Below, piece by piece: positions 27,552-36,267 of a DNA stretch of 64,000 nucleotides. Origin of the DNA: Comamonas sp. 26 (GTDB lineage Bacteria > Pseudomonadota > Gammaproteobacteria > Burkholderiales > Burkholderiaceae_C); NCBI RefSeq assembly GCF_002754475.1, contig NZ_PEFL01000001.1, positions 124,001 through 188,000 on the forward strand, in the 5' to 3' direction. Positions within the stretch are counted from its first letter, which is position 1, and every line of letters starts with the position of its first letter. The position numbers were made by a program, and so were the translations under genes. The notes beneath the pieces are model-generated. The model was not told the origin of the DNA. It saw only the letters and a list, made by a program, of their open reading frames with translations, and did not search any database.

Positions 27552-29135
27552 TCACGGTCTGGCGATGTCCAGCCGTTTGGCCAGCCGCTGCAGATTGGCG
27601 CGGTCGATTTGAAGCTCGCGCGCCGCTGCAGCCCAGCTGCCATGATGGCGCGCCAGACTGGCATTGACCAGCTCGCGCTCGTAGCTGGTGACTGCATCGC
27701 GCAGACCCATTTCTGGTGCGGGTAGCAATTGAGTGACTGGGGCCTGTGGCGCAGTTGTCGCCACCGTAGCTTCTGGTTGGTCCCAGAGGTCGACCACCCC
27801 CAGGGTCACGATACGCAGCCTGCTACTGGCGCGGCCAGCGCTGCCATCGTTGCGGCTTAATGCCTTGAGCACGGCGCGGCTGATCAGGTGCTCCAGCTCG
27901 CGCACATTGCCGGCCCAGCGGTGGTTCAGCAAAGCCGCTTGCGCAGTGGTCTCCAGCCGCAGGCCGCCCAGCTTGAGCCGCGAGCGGTTCTCTTCGAGAA
28001 AATAGCCGGCCAGCTGCAGCACATCGCTGTCGCGCTCGCGCAGCGGCGGCACATTGAGCGGGTAGACGTTGAGTCGGTGATAAAAGTCCGCGCGCATGCG
28101 CCCGGCGCTGACTTCCGACGCCAGATCGCGGTTGGTGGCCGCAATCACGCGCACATCCACATGGTGCTCCCGGTCCGAGCCCAGGCGCTGCAGCTGCCCG
28201 CTTTGCAACACACGCAGCAGCTTGGCCTGCACGGGCAGCGAAAGCTCACCCACTTCATCGAGAAACAGCGTGCCCTGATGCGCCTGCTCGAACTTGCCGC
28301 TGCGCTCGGTCAGTGCGCCGGTAAAGGCACCGCGCACATGGCCGAACAGCTCGCTTTCCACCAGGTTGTCGGGCAGGGCCGCACAGTTGATGCTGACCAT
28401 GGGCTTGCCCGCGCGCCCTGACTGTGCGTGTACGGCCTGTGCCACCAGTTCTTTGCCGGTGCCGGTTTCCCCGGTGATGAGCACGCTGAGATCGCTGGCT
28501 GCGACCAGTGCTATGTCTTTTTGCAGCTGTCGCATGGCAGGGCTTGAGCCCTGCAAGCCGCGTTCAGGCGCTGCAGCGGTACTGGCAGTATTGCTGGCAC
28601 CGCGTGCCAGCTGAGAGAGCTGGTGCACGCGCTCTGCCGTGGCCACGGTGGCCGCTGCCAGATTGCTGAAGGCCTGCAGCATGGCCAGCGCCGCCGGGTC
28701 GGCAAAGCGGCCGGGCTCCAGCGCATCCAGCGTCAGCAGGCCCCAGGGCGTGCCGCTCAGCTGCAGCACACAGCCCATGCAGTCGTGCACATGCAGCTCG
28801 GTAATCGTCTGGCCTTTGTGGGCGATCAGACCGTCGTAGGGGTCGGGCAGGGGGCTGTCTGGCTCAAAGCGCATGGCCTGACCGGCGGCCAGCAACTGGG
28901 CAAAGCGCGGGTGCTCGGCCAGACGAAAGCGGCGGCCCAGCGTATCGGGCATCAGGCCATCAATCGCCATGGGGTGCAGCCATTCGCCCTCAAGTTTGAG
29001 CAGGGCGACGGCATCGGCGGGCAGCAGATTGCGCAGCGCAGCCAGAAGGCGGCGCAGGCGTTCGCGTTCGCTCAGGTCCTGGGCCAGATCGGCAATCAGC
29101 GGGCTGACGGCATTGAGGATATGGGATGTTGTCAT
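27552..29135 (-). CDS. norR: Nitric-oxide-responsive sigma-54 activator NorR
   Basis: Three-domain regulator. The N-terminal GAF domain (about 10-170) is expected to hold the NO-sensing iron. The AAA+ domain (about 190-430) has Walker A GETGTGKE and the sigma-54-contact loop GAFTGA. A C-terminal Fis-type helix-turn-helix ([19 protein letters not shown]) completes it. ATG 29135 aligns with relatives; an in-frame TTG lies at 29156. Neither has a strong ribosome-binding site. 527 residues from the ATG. Divergent from hmp, with three NorR-type sites between. Confidence 0.92.
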   Translation of the reverse strand: MTTSHILNAVSPLIADLAQDLSERERLRRLLAALRNLLPADAVALLKLEGEWLHPMAIDGLMPDTLGRRFRLAEHPRFAQLLAAGQAMRFEPDSPLPDPYDGLIAHKGQTITELHVHDCMGCVLQLSGTPWGLLTLDALEPGRFADPAALAMLQAFSNLAAATVATAERVHQLSQLARGASNTASTAAAPERGLQGSSPAMRQLQKDIALVAASDLSVLITGETGTGKELVAQAVHAQSGRAGKPMVSINCAALPDNLVESELFGHVRGAFTGALTERSGKFEQAHQGTLFLDEVGELSLPVQAKLLRVLQSGQLQRLGSDREHHVDVRVIAATNRDLASEVSAGRMRADFYHRLNVYPLNVPPLRERDSDVLQLAGYFLEENRSRLKLGGLRLETTAQAALLNHRWAGNVRELEHLISRAVLKALSRNDGSAGRASSRLRIVTLGVVDLWDQPEATVATTAPQAPVTQLLPAPEMGLRDAVTSYERELVNASLARHHGSWAAAARELQIDRANLQRLAKRLDIARP

Positions 29136-29187
29136 AACGACATCAATTGGTGTCAATAAGACTTTATTTGTTAGATGTCATATTGAC
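29131..29187. promoter_or_regulatory. Three NorR enhancer sites (GT-N7-AC)
   Basis: GTCATAACGAC at 29131-29141, GTCAATAAGAC at 29152-29162 and GTCATATTGAC at 29177-29187. NorR of E. coli binds three GT-N7-AC sites upstream of its target promoter; the number, type and location here agree. The first overlaps the norR start codon, which allows autoregulation. Confidence 0.82.
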
Positions 29188-29228
29188 TCATGTTTTCGCA
29201 AGTCATTGTTTTGTAATGGTCTTTAAAC

Positions 29229-29244
29229 TGGCATGCGGCTTGCG
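29229..29244 (+). promoter_or_regulatory. Sigma-54 promoter of hmp
   Basis: TGGCATGCGGCTTGCG carries GG and GC with correct 12-nt spacing for a -24/-12 promoter and is close to the TGGCAC-N5-TTGC consensus. It lies 42 bp from the last NorR site and 51 bp before the hmp ATG. Confidence 0.85.
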
Positions 29245-29294
29245 TTGAATTAATCAAACCTTGCAGCTGGCAAGGACCTCATCAGGAGATTTGC

Positions 29295-30473
29295 ATGCTT
29301 ACCGAACGTCAACGCGAGATTGTCAAAGCCACCGTACCACTGCTGGAAACCGGCGGCGAGGCGCTGACCACCCATTTCTACCAAATCATGCTGGCTGAGC
29401 ACCCGGAAGTGCGCCCGCTGTTCAATCAGGCACACCAGCAAAGCGGTGCCCAGCCGCGCGCGCTGGCGAACAGCGTGCTGATGTACGCCAAGAACATTGA
29501 CCGTCTGGAAAACCTGGGCAGCCTGCCTGCGCAAATCATCAACAAGCATGTGGCGCTGCAGGTGCAGGCCGAGCATTACCCGGTGGTGGGTGCCTGCCTG
29601 CTACGTGCCATTCGCGAGGTGCTGGGCGCCGAGATTGCGACGGATGAGGTGATTGCCGCCTGGGCCGCCGCCTATCAGCAACTGGCCGATATTTTGATTG
29701 GTGCAGAGCGCGCGGTGTACGAGCAGACTGCAGCGGCCGAAGGTGGCTGGCGCGGTGCGCGCGCCTTCAAGCTGGTGCAAAAACAGGCCGAATCTGCCGA
29801 AATCACCTCGTTTTATCTGGAGCCCGTGGATGGCGGTGCGGTCATCACCCACCAGCCCGGCCAGTACATCGGCCTGCGCGCGGTGGTGGATGGCGTGGAG
29901 CAGCGCCGCAACTACTCGCTGTCGGCGGCCAGCAATGGCAAGAGCTACCGCATCAGCGTCAAGCGCGAGGCGGGCGGCAAGGTCTCCAGCTATCTGCATG
30001 ACAGCGTTCATGTGGGCGATACGCTGGAGTTGTTCCCCCCCGCAGGCCACTTCACGCTGCAAAGCAATGCCAAGCCACTGGTGCTGATCAGCGGCGGCGT
30101 GGGCATTACGCCCACCTTGCCCATGCTGCAGGCCGCTCTGCCCACGGGCCGCGAGATCACTTTCATCCACTGCGCACGTGATCGCGGTGTGCACGCCTTC
30201 CGCGAAAAAATTGATGCGCTGGCAGCGTCCCACAGCCAGCTCACGCGCCGCTATTGCTACGACGCCGCAGTGGCTGGCGACGAGGTGGATGCGCAAGGCC
30301 TGCTGAGCACCGAGCAGTTGGGTGAGTGGCTGCCAGAGTCGCGTGATGCAGACGTCTACTTCCTGGGTCCACGTGGCTTTATGCGCAGCGTCAAGCAATC
30401 GCTGAGCACTTTAGGCGTGCCTGATGCGCAGGTGCATTACGAGTTCTTTGGCCCGGCCGAGGCACTGGTCTGA
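29295..30473 (+). CDS. hmp: Flavohemoprotein, nitric oxide dioxygenase
   Basis: Converts NO and O2 to nitrate using NAD(P)H. 392 residues: globin domain 1-140 (MLTERQREIVKATVPLLETG..., proximal-His region IINKHVALQVQAEHYPVVG), FAD domain about 150-255 (HQPGQYIGLRAVVDG, RRNYSLSAASNG) and NAD domain about 265-390 (LVLISGGVGITPTLPMLQAA; DVYFLGPRGFM). ATCAGGAGATTTGC precedes the ATG. Under NorR/sigma-54 control as judged from the upstream sites. Confidence 0.97.
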   Translation: MLTERQREIVKATVPLLETGGEALTTHFYQIMLAEHPEVRPLFNQAHQQSGAQPRALANSVLMYAKNIDRLENLGSLPAQIINKHVALQVQAEHYPVVGACLLRAIREVLGAEIATDEVIAAWAAAYQQLADILIGAERAVYEQTAAAEGGWRGARAFKLVQKQAESAEITSFYLEPVDGGAVITHQPGQYIGLRAVVDGVEQRRNYSLSAASNGKSYRISVKREAGGKVSSYLHDSVHVGDTLELFPPAGHFTLQSNAKPLVLISGGVGITPTLPMLQAALPTGREITFIHCARDRGVHAFREKIDALAASHSQLTRRYCYDAAVAGDEVDAQGLLSTEQLGEWLPESRDADVYFLGPRGFMRSVKQSLSTLGVPDAQVHYEFFGPAEALV

Positions 30474-30489
30474 GCGACTGATTGCTCAT

Positions 30490-30580
30490 TAAAAAAGAGC
30501 TGCTAGCGGCTGGTATTGCTGGTTTTCAGTGCATAAAACATCTGAAACCCATATCAATCCAGCGCAAGCAGCTCTTTTTA
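30490..30580. repeat. Family-2 intergenic inverted repeat (copy 5, long form)
   Basis: Outer arms AAAAAGAGCTGCT (30492-30504) and AGCAGCTCTTTTT (30567-30579) are exact complements; inside, GGTTTTCAG faces CTGAAACC. The T-run after the right arm makes it a plausible terminator for hmp. Confidence 0.75.
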
Positions 30581-30642
30581 TTGAGGCAGCGACTTGGCTC
30601 ATTGCGCTTTGAATTGGGCGATTACCCAATCAGAGACATCAA

Positions 30643-30718
30643 GCAAGGACCGCACCGCAGCAAGGATGTCGTCCCCCTCCCGAAGAGAGAGGGGGAAGGC
30701 GCGAAGCGCCTCAGGGGG
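30643..30718. repeat. Family-1 intergenic element (DUF3297 3' copy)
   Basis: CAAGGACCGCACCGCAGCAA to GGCGCGAAGCGCCTCAGGGG, running into the reverse-strand TAA of the DUF3297 gene (30719-30721). Shares GTCCCCCTC...GAGGGGGAAG and the terminal CTCAGGGGG with the pilT and yggS copies. Confidence 0.7.
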
Positions 30719-30964
30719 TTAACGATAGTACGCCTCGACCGTACCCTTGATCTTGATCAGCAGAGGCTTGCCCTTGCGGTCGATGGCCTTGGCGTGAGGG
30801 ATCTTGACCCAGCCTTCGCTGACGCAGTATTCCTCGACGTCGAAACGGTCGGTGCCGTTGAAGCGGATGCCGATGTCATGCTCGAACACGGCGGCCACAT
30901 GGTGGGGGCTGCGGGGGTCGATGGACAGGTGGTCGGGCAGTTCTGGGCGGATGGCGTCGGTCAT
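30719..30964 (-). CDS. DUF3297 family protein
   Basis: 81-residue conserved protein of unknown function. ATG 30964 gives MTDAIRPELPDHLSIDPRSP followed by HHVAAVFEHDIGIRFNGTDR, which matches the family from its first residues; the longer frame to 31135 is not supported. Ends in IKIKGTVEAYYR. No membrane segment or signal. Monocistronic, divergent from the DUF445 gene. Confidence 0.85.
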   Translation of the reverse strand: MTDAIRPELPDHLSIDPRSPHHVAAVFEHDIGIRFNGTDRFDVEEYCVSEGWVKIPHAKAIDRKGKPLLIKIKGTVEAYYR

Positions 30965-31073
30965 GATTTTTCGAAATTCAGGAAATACAAGGGGGCCATT
31001 TTCGGTGTATTTGCAAAAGCCTGCCTTGGACTGACGCAATTGTGTAAGACCGGCGACGACCGCTGATCGGGGC

Positions 31074-31113
31074 TGCCGGCATAGGCGAGCTGGCCTGACT
31101 CGCCTATGCTGGC
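31074..31113. promoter_or_regulatory. Long hairpin upstream of the DUF445 gene
   Basis: GCCGGCATAGGCGAG and CTCGCCTATGCTGGC are complementary at 14 of 15 positions with a CTGGCCTGAC-type loop. No T-run follows. It covers a possible upstream ATG at 31106, which is why 31118 is chosen as the DUF445 start. Confidence 0.55.
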
Positions 31114-31117
31114 GTTC

Positions 31118-32443
31118 ATGCTGACTCAAGAACAACGTCTGTCATTGCAACACGCCAAGCGGTTGCCGCTGATTTTGCTGCTGCTGGTGACCGCTGGATT
31201 CATCGCTACGGCGCTGGCTGGCGCACGCTGGGGCATTGCCGGGCAGGCCGTGCCGCTGTGGCTGGTGTGTCTGCGCGCCATCTGCGAGGCCGCCATGGTG
31301 GGCGCGCTGGCCGACTGGTTTGCCGTCTCGGCCCTGTTTCGGCGCATACCGCTGCCGCTGGTGGGGCAGCACACGGCCATCATCCCGCGCAACAAAGATC
31401 GCATTGGCGAGAACCTGGCCGTGTTTGTGCGTGACAAATTTCTTGATGCGCCATCGCTGGTCGCGCTGATCGAGCGCCATAACCCCGCACAGGCGCTGGC
31501 CGACTGGCTGACGGCACCCACCAACCATCAGCTATTGGGCAAGCAGGTGGCGCGGCTGGCGCTGGCCGCGCTGGAAATGGTGCAGGACAAGCAGGTCGAG
31601 AAGTTTCTGACCCAGTCGTTCAAGGCCGTGATGGCGCATGTCGATCTGTCGCGCACGGCCGCTTCGCTGCTGTCCGGGCTTACGGCGGGCGGCCGCCATC
31701 AGGAGGTGCTGGACGATGTGCTGGCCCGCATCAGCCGCGTGCTGCAAAAAGAGCAGACCCATGTGCTGATTGCGCAGACCATTGTGGTCTGGCTCAAGCG
31801 CGAGCACCCGATCAAGGAAAAAATGCTGCCCACGGACTGGCTCAGCGACAAGGGTGCGGCCTTGATCGCCAGCGCGCTGGATAGCCTGCTGCAAGATGTG
31901 GCGCACAACCCTGACCACCGCCTGCGCGAGGCGTTTGATGGCTCGGTGCAGCGGCTGATTGAGGGGCTGCAAAATGATCCGGCCTATGCCGAGCGCGTGG
32001 AAAAGCTGCGCAACTATCTGCTGCATGACGAGAAGCTTGCCGCCTATCTGCGCGAGCTGTGGGCGGGCTGGCGCGCCCGTCTTGAGCGTGATCTGGCCGA
32101 CGAAAACTCGGCCATGGCGCGGCGTGCCGCCGTGATGGGGCGCTGGCTGGGGCAGGCGCTGGCGCATGACGAGGCGCTGAGAGCCTCGATGAACGAGCGC
32201 CTGAAACGCTGGGCGACGACACTGGCACCCGATGTGTCGAAGTTTATCGGCCAGCATATTGCAGACACCGTCAAACGCTGGGATGCGGAGCAGCTCTCAG
32301 AGCTGATCGAGGCGCATATCGGCAAAGATTTGCAGTACATACGCATCAACGGCACGCTGGTGGGCGGGGCGATTGGGCTGCTGCTGTTCCTTTTTTCGCA
32401 CGCCGGAATTTTGTGGCGCAGCGCGATGCAGTCTTTTGGGTGA
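31118..32443 (+). CDS. DUF445 family membrane protein, YjiN-like
   Basis: 441 residues. A transmembrane helix near the N-terminus (LPLILLLLVTAGFIATALAG, about 15-34), a conserved membrane-proximal ALADWFAVSALFRRIPLPLV motif, a long helical and possibly coiled-coil cytoplasmic or periplasmic middle, and a C-terminal transmembrane helix (TLVGGAIGLLLFLFSHAGIL). Such proteins are predicted membrane-anchored scaffolds of unknown function. Start at 31118 or 31106; both lack a good ribosome-binding site. Confidence 0.82.
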   Translation: MLTQEQRLSLQHAKRLPLILLLLVTAGFIATALAGARWGIAGQAVPLWLVCLRAICEAAMVGALADWFAVSALFRRIPLPLVGQHTAIIPRNKDRIGENLAVFVRDKFLDAPSLVALIERHNPAQALADWLTAPTNHQLLGKQVARLALAALEMVQDKQVEKFLTQSFKAVMAHVDLSRTAASLLSGLTAGGRHQEVLDDVLARISRVLQKEQTHVLIAQTIVVWLKREHPIKEKMLPTDWLSDKGAALIASALDSLLQDVAHNPDHRLREAFDGSVQRLIEGLQNDPAYAERVEKLRNYLLHDEKLAAYLRELWAGWRARLERDLADENSAMARRAAVMGRWLGQALAHDEALRASMNERLKRWATTLAPDVSKFIGQHIADTVKRWDAEQLSELIEAHIGKDLQYIRINGTLVGGAIGLLLFLFSHAGILWRSAMQSFG

Positions 32444-32451
32444 CTCAGTTT

Positions 32452-32536
32452 TTGATAGCTTCCAGCGCTTGTTAACCAAGGGCTTTATCTATTAATGCGC
32501 CTGAAACCCAATGAATAAAAGCGCTGAAAGCTATCT
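32452..32536. repeat. Family-2 intergenic inverted repeat (copy 6)
   Basis: GATAGCTTCCAGCGCTT (32454-32470) is complementary at 16 of 17 positions to AAGCGCTGAAAGCTATC (32519-32535), with a 48-nt interior. It sits between the convergent DUF445 and TPR-like genes. Confidence 0.75.
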
Positions 32537-32548
32537 ATAAAGTATTTT

Positions 32549-32980
32549 TTACTTCTGCTCTTCAGCTGGCTCTGGCGGCAGCAGCTGTTTGCCGATTTGC
32601 TGCCAGGCCTTGGCGGCGTCGTTCTGGCCTGCAAACAGGTGGCAGCTGGCGGCGGTCATGGCCAGGCGGCCGTTTTCGGGCTCCAGGTCAAAAGCCAGTT
32701 CGCACTGCGCGGCGGCGTTGGCCCACATGACCTGGGCATTGTTCGAGCCTTCTTTTTGGAGCGCATGGGCTTCGGCCATCCAGGCCTGAGCGAGGCGGAA
32801 AGCGGCTTCCGGCTCGTTCATGTCGGCCTTATGCGCCAGATAGAACTCTTTGCCAGCGGCTTGCCACAGGCCGCGGGCCTGCTCGAAGTCTTGCGTGGCA
32901 ATCTTCTGGGCTTGCTGCACCAGTGCGTTGCCGGCCTGCAGGTGGGCCTGATAGTTGGATGCGTCTTGATCTTGGGACAT
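32549..32980 (-). CDS. Hypothetical helical, TPR-like protein
   Basis: 143 residues from ATG 32980 (MSQDQDASNYQAHLQAGNAL). Rich in Ala, Gln and Glu, predicted all-helical with tetratricopeptide-like alternation (AAFRLAQAWMAEAHALQKEG; AAAQCELAFDLEPENGRLAM). No signal peptide, so probably cytoplasmic. I do not recognise a named family. It is transcribed in the same direction as the small exported protein upstream, about 100 nt apart. Confidence 0.7.
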   Translation of the reverse strand: MSQDQDASNYQAHLQAGNALVQQAQKIATQDFEQARGLWQAAGKEFYLAHKADMNEPEAAFRLAQAWMAEAHALQKEGSNNAQVMWANAAAQCELAFDLEPENGRLAMTAASCHLFAGQNDAAKAWQQIGKQLLPPEPAEEQK

Positions 32981-33081
32981 GGCCGGTATTGTCCTCATTG
33001 AGTGGCCGTGCGGAGCGCGCCGAGGTCCATGTCCCCTGCGCTGCCTCGGGGCTTTGCCCGCGCCGGGCCGGTGATTTTTTG

Positions 33082-33486
33082 CTAGTAACGGAAGTCGAGC
33101 TGGCGGGGAGTTTTTCCGACCTGTACCGACTGAGTCTGGCTGCTGCCGCTCTTGGTGGTGGCCGTGATCTTGTAATTGCCAGCGGGCAGCTTGATCAGGC
33201 AGACCGGGCCTTCGGCCGTGAACTGGCTGTTGACCTGTTTAGAGCGAATATCGACGGCGACATTGGCCAAATAGGCACCGCTTTTTTCCGCAAACAGCAG
33301 CGCCAGCGGGTAGTTCTTCATTGCGGAACGCATGGCCGTGGATTCGTCTTCGCCGATGCCGCCGCAGCTGTAGCGCAGCGCACCGGCCTCTTGCATTTCG
33401 GGAATCTGACCTTGAGCCAGGGCGGGCAGGCTGAGCCAGGCGCTGGCGGCAAGGGCCAGGCAGGCAGTGTTTCGAAAACCAAGCAT
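33082..33486 (-). CDS. Hypothetical exported protein
   Basis: 134 residues from ATG 33486: signal peptide MLGFRNTACLALAASAWLSL ending at PALAQG, then a short helical segment with SCGGIGEDESTAMRSAMKNY and a C-terminal beta-rich part (LPAGNYKITATTKSGSSQTQ) like a transthyretin/carboxypeptidase-regulatory fold. A possible periplasmic protein of unknown role. Downstream of the sensor kinase in the same direction, with a 100-nt gap. Confidence 0.72.
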   Translation of the reverse strand: MLGFRNTACLALAASAWLSLPALAQGQIPEMQEAGALRYSCGGIGEDESTAMRSAMKNYPLALLFAEKSGAYLANVAVDIRSKQVNSQFTAEGPVCLIKLPAGNYKITATTKSGSSQTQSVQVGKTPRQLDFRY

Positions 33487-33586
33487 GGTGTTTTCTTTCA
33501 GAGATGCACAGGCAGGAGATATTGCGGCTTTGCCGCTCTGTCGTATGTCATCTCTGCTGGGTGCTGCTTGTGGGCGCCATGGGCGT

Positions 33587-34996
33587 TTACGCAGTGTTGC
33601 TGACGGTATCGGCCGGCTCGGGCTGTGAGATCTGATCTGCAAGCAAGCTCAGTCCGATGGTGGTGACAGTGAGGTCGGATCGCGCAAACGCCTGCCCGCC
33701 ATGCATGCGTGCAATGGCGGACACAATCGCCAGCCCCAGCCCGTGGTTGCGGTCGGCCTGACTGCGGGCGGTGTCTGAGCGGTAAAAGCGGTCAAACAGC
33801 CGGGGCAGGTGCTCGGCGGTAATGGTTGGGCCGTGGTTTTGTACGCTCAGAGTGATGGTCTCCTGCGCTGTGTGCTGTGATGTGCTCTGAATCTGCACTT
33901 CAATGCAGCTGCCCGGCGTGGCGTAGCGCGTGGCATTACCCAGCAGGTTCGATAACGCGCGGCGCAGCAGACGGGCGTCGACCTGGGCCTGTGCATCGCC
34001 TTGCACGCGCACTCGCAGGCCAGCTTCTTGCAAGGCGGCCTCGTGATAGTCCACCACTTCGGCGGCCAGACTGGCGAGGCTGGCGACCTGAATGCGGTGC
34101 GCGCTCTCACCTCTATCGGCGTGGGACAGGAACAGCATGTCCGCCACGATACCGGCCATGCGCTGCAGGTCTTCGAGGTTGGAGGCCAGAATGTCGCGCA
34201 GCTCCTCCGCATCACGCGGCTTGCGCAGGGCCAGCTCGCAGCTGCTGATGAGCGTGGTCAGAGGAGTGTTGAGCTCATGGGCCACATCGGCGTTAAAAGC
34301 CTCCATCTGCCGGTAAGCCACGGCCAGCCGCTCCAGCAGGGCGTTGAACTGGTCGATCAGCGGGCGCAGCTCCTGCGGCTGGTCGGTGTCGTCCAGCCGT
34401 TTTTGCCAGTCGCGGCTCAGGTCTTGCGCGCCTAACTGCCGGGTTTGTTCAACCAGCGAATGCAGCGGCGCCAGCCCGCGCCGCACCAGCCAGGCGCTGG
34501 TAAGGGACACCAGCAGCGAGCTGCTCACGGCGGCCAGGCCCAGAATCCATGCCAGCTGGCGCAGCAGAGCATCGTCGGGGCGGCGGTCCAGCAGCAGCAG
34601 CACCTGCAGGGTTTGAGGCGACTGATTGGCAGCGCTGGCGGGCAGCTCCACACTAAAGCTGCGGCGTGTGCTGTGGCGGTCGTCCAGTGGGCGATTGAGC
34701 TTTTCAAAAAACAGCTGGCCGGACTGTTGCGTGACGCGTATAGACATGTCCTCATGCCCCGTCAGAAAGTCGGACAGCATGTGCTGCATGGCGCTTGCTG
34801 AATGGCTGTCCCGGCCTTGCTGGAGCAGGTGCGTCACGGTGGCCTGTTTTTGTTCCAGGCTTTCCTGCTGGCGCAGTGTCAACGCCAGCAGACTGCCCCA
34901 GTACACGGCCACGCAGACCAGACCCAGCCCCAGCATGGTCTGCAGAGCCAGAGAGCGCGACAGGCGTTTGCCCAGATGGGGAGTAGATGGGGTCAT
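33587..34996 (-). CDS. Sensor histidine kinase (heavy-metal type)
   Basis: 469 residues from ATG 34996, preceded by AAGGAAAACCC. Two transmembrane helices (about 20-42 and 165-188) enclose a periplasmic sensor; then HAMP, the dimerisation helix with phospho-His in FNADVAHELNTPLTTLIS, N box LSNLLGNATRYATPGS and G box NHGLGLAIVSAIARMHGG. The architecture resembles CusS/CzcS sensors. The partner response regulator is encoded nearby but split off by the DUF5713 gene. Confidence 0.9.
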   Translation of the reverse strand: MTPSTPHLGKRLSRSLALQTMLGLGLVCVAVYWGSLLALTLRQQESLEQKQATVTHLLQQGRDSHSASAMQHMLSDFLTGHEDMSIRVTQQSGQLFFEKLNRPLDDRHSTRRSFSVELPASAANQSPQTLQVLLLLDRRPDDALLRQLAWILGLAAVSSSLLVSLTSAWLVRRGLAPLHSLVEQTRQLGAQDLSRDWQKRLDDTDQPQELRPLIDQFNALLERLAVAYRQMEAFNADVAHELNTPLTTLISSCELALRKPRDAEELRDILASNLEDLQRMAGIVADMLFLSHADRGESAHRIQVASLASLAAEVVDYHEAALQEAGLRVRVQGDAQAQVDARLLRRALSNLLGNATRYATPGSCIEVQIQSTSQHTAQETITLSVQNHGPTITAEHLPRLFDRFYRSDTARSQADRNHGLGLAIVSAIARMHGGQAFARSDLTVTTIGLSLLADQISQPEPADTVSNTA

Positions 34997-35071
34997 GGGT
35001 TTTCCTTGGGGATCAGGTTCTGCCACATAGCGCTGCTATGCTGCACCGGCCTTGTATTCAGGAGATATTTT

Positions 35072-35413
35072 GTGAGCTTGAGCAATTCAAAAATGGCGGG
35101 CTACCGCTTTTTGGCAGAAATGTATGACGATGCGTATTACCCCGGCGCACTGGTAAAAAAAGGAGCAGACATTCTGGTGGAGCTGTGCCAGCAGATTGAG
35201 GCGCAAAAGCCTGCCAGTCTGGAGCAGCTTTATGCGCTGACCCTGGTGGCGACCGAGCGCTTCAATGACTTGCAGCAAGAATTTGATGAGCAGGGTAGCG
35301 AGATTGAAACAGTGGCCCGAGGTTGCATTGGCACCGATTTTCTGGCGATTGCCCATGCCTATGGTTTTGACAATGCCGACAATGAAGCGCTGATCAGCGA
35401 GCGCGACTGGTAA
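35072..35413 (+). CDS. DUF5713 family protein
   Basis: 113 residues from GTG 35072, with AGGAG 8 nt upstream; the open frame extends to 34802 but only this part has family sequence. MSLSNSKMAGYRFLAEMYDD, then YPGALVKKGADILVELCQQI and FNDLQQEFDEQGSEIETVAR, ending in ISERDW. Small, acidic and helical; function unknown. It lies on the opposite strand between the sensor kinase and its response regulator. Confidence 0.8.
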   Translation: MSLSNSKMAGYRFLAEMYDDAYYPGALVKKGADILVELCQQIEAQKPASLEQLYALTLVATERFNDLQQEFDEQGSEIETVARGCIGTDFLAIAHAYGFDNADNEALISERDW

Positions 35414-35429
35414 GCGCTGTTTCGCCTTC

Positions 35430-36119
35430 TCACTCCTCTTTGCGCAGTTCCAGCACATAGCCCATGCCGCGCACGGTGTGCAGCAGAGGCAGCTCAAACG
35501 GCGCATCGAGCTTGAGGCGTAGGCGGCGCACGGCGACTTCGACCACATTGGTTTCGCTGTCAAAGTTCATGTCCCAGACCTGAGATGCCAGCTCGGTGCG
35601 CGACAGCACCTCGCCCTGTCTGCGCAGCAAAAGGCTCAGCAGATTGAACTCTTTGGCCGTCAGCTCCAGCCGCTGCCCGGCGCGGGTGGCGCGGTGGCGC
35701 AGCAAGTCCAGCTCCAGATCGGCCATGCGCAGCACCGTAGCTTCGGGCGTGGCTTGCGTCTGCAGACCCCGGCGCAGCAGCACATGGATGCGGGCTACCA
35801 GTTCAGAGAATGCAAAGGGCTTGACCAGATAGTCGTCCGCGCCGCCTTGCAGCCCTTTGACGCGGTCTTCCACCTGCGCGCGGGCCGTGAGCATGAGCAC
35901 AGGCGTCTGCCGTGACTGGCGCAGCGCGGCGAGCACGGCCAGGCCATCAATGCCGGGCAGCATGCCATCCAGAATGATGAGGTCGTAGGGCTGCTCGGTT
36001 GCCAGATGCAGGCCGTCAATGCCGTTGTGGACGGTATCGACCACAAAGCCTTCTTCGCTCAGGCCTTTTTGCAGGTACTCGGCGAGCTTGGTTTCGTCTT
36101 CAATGACTAGAAGCTTCAT
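35430..36119 (-). CDS. OmpR-family response regulator (heavy-metal type)
   Basis: 229 residues from ATG 36119 ([20 protein letters not shown]). Receiver domain 1-115 with acidic pocket ED at 8-9, phospho-acceptor D51 in [14 protein letters not shown], and the lysine of [11 protein letters not shown] winged-helix DNA-binding domain spans about 130-225 ([20 protein letters not shown]). Resembles CusR/CzcR/CopR. Divergent from the efflux operon, with a palindromic box between. Confidence 0.92.
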   Translation of the reverse strand: MKLLVIEDETKLAEYLQKGLSEEGFVVDTVHNGIDGLHLATEQPYDLIILDGMLPGIDGLAVLAALRQSRQTPVLMLTARAQVEDRVKGLQGGADDYLVKPFAFSELVARIHVLLRRGLQTQATPEATVLRMADLELDLLRHRATRAGQRLELTAKEFNLLSLLLRRQGEVLSRTELASQVWDMNFDSETNVVEVAVRRLRLKLDAPFELPLLHTVRGMGYVLELRKEE

Positions 36120-36154
36120 GGCACAGATTGTCGAGCAAGTCGGTCGGCTCACTA

Positions 36155-36171
36155 AATGACAAATTTGTAAT
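36155..36171. promoter_or_regulatory. Candidate response-regulator box
   Basis: AATGACAAATTTGTAAT at 36155-36171 has an ACAAATTTGT core and resembles the CusR/CopR box (AATGACAAxxTTGTCATT). It lies 36 bp before the regulator start and 97 bp before the efflux operon. Confidence 0.65.
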
Positions 36172-36267
36172 CTGCAGGACAGTGCTCTGTCGGTGCTGGC
36201 GCGCTAGATTCGCCCAGCCTGCAAAGGTCTGCCAACGGGAGGGCAGGCTTGCAGGAGGAGCATCACC

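Noticed and set aside
34802..35071. Upstream extension of the DUF5713 frame
   Set aside because: It overlaps the divergent sensor-kinase gene and has no family similarity; the GTG at 35072 has a good ribosome-binding site.
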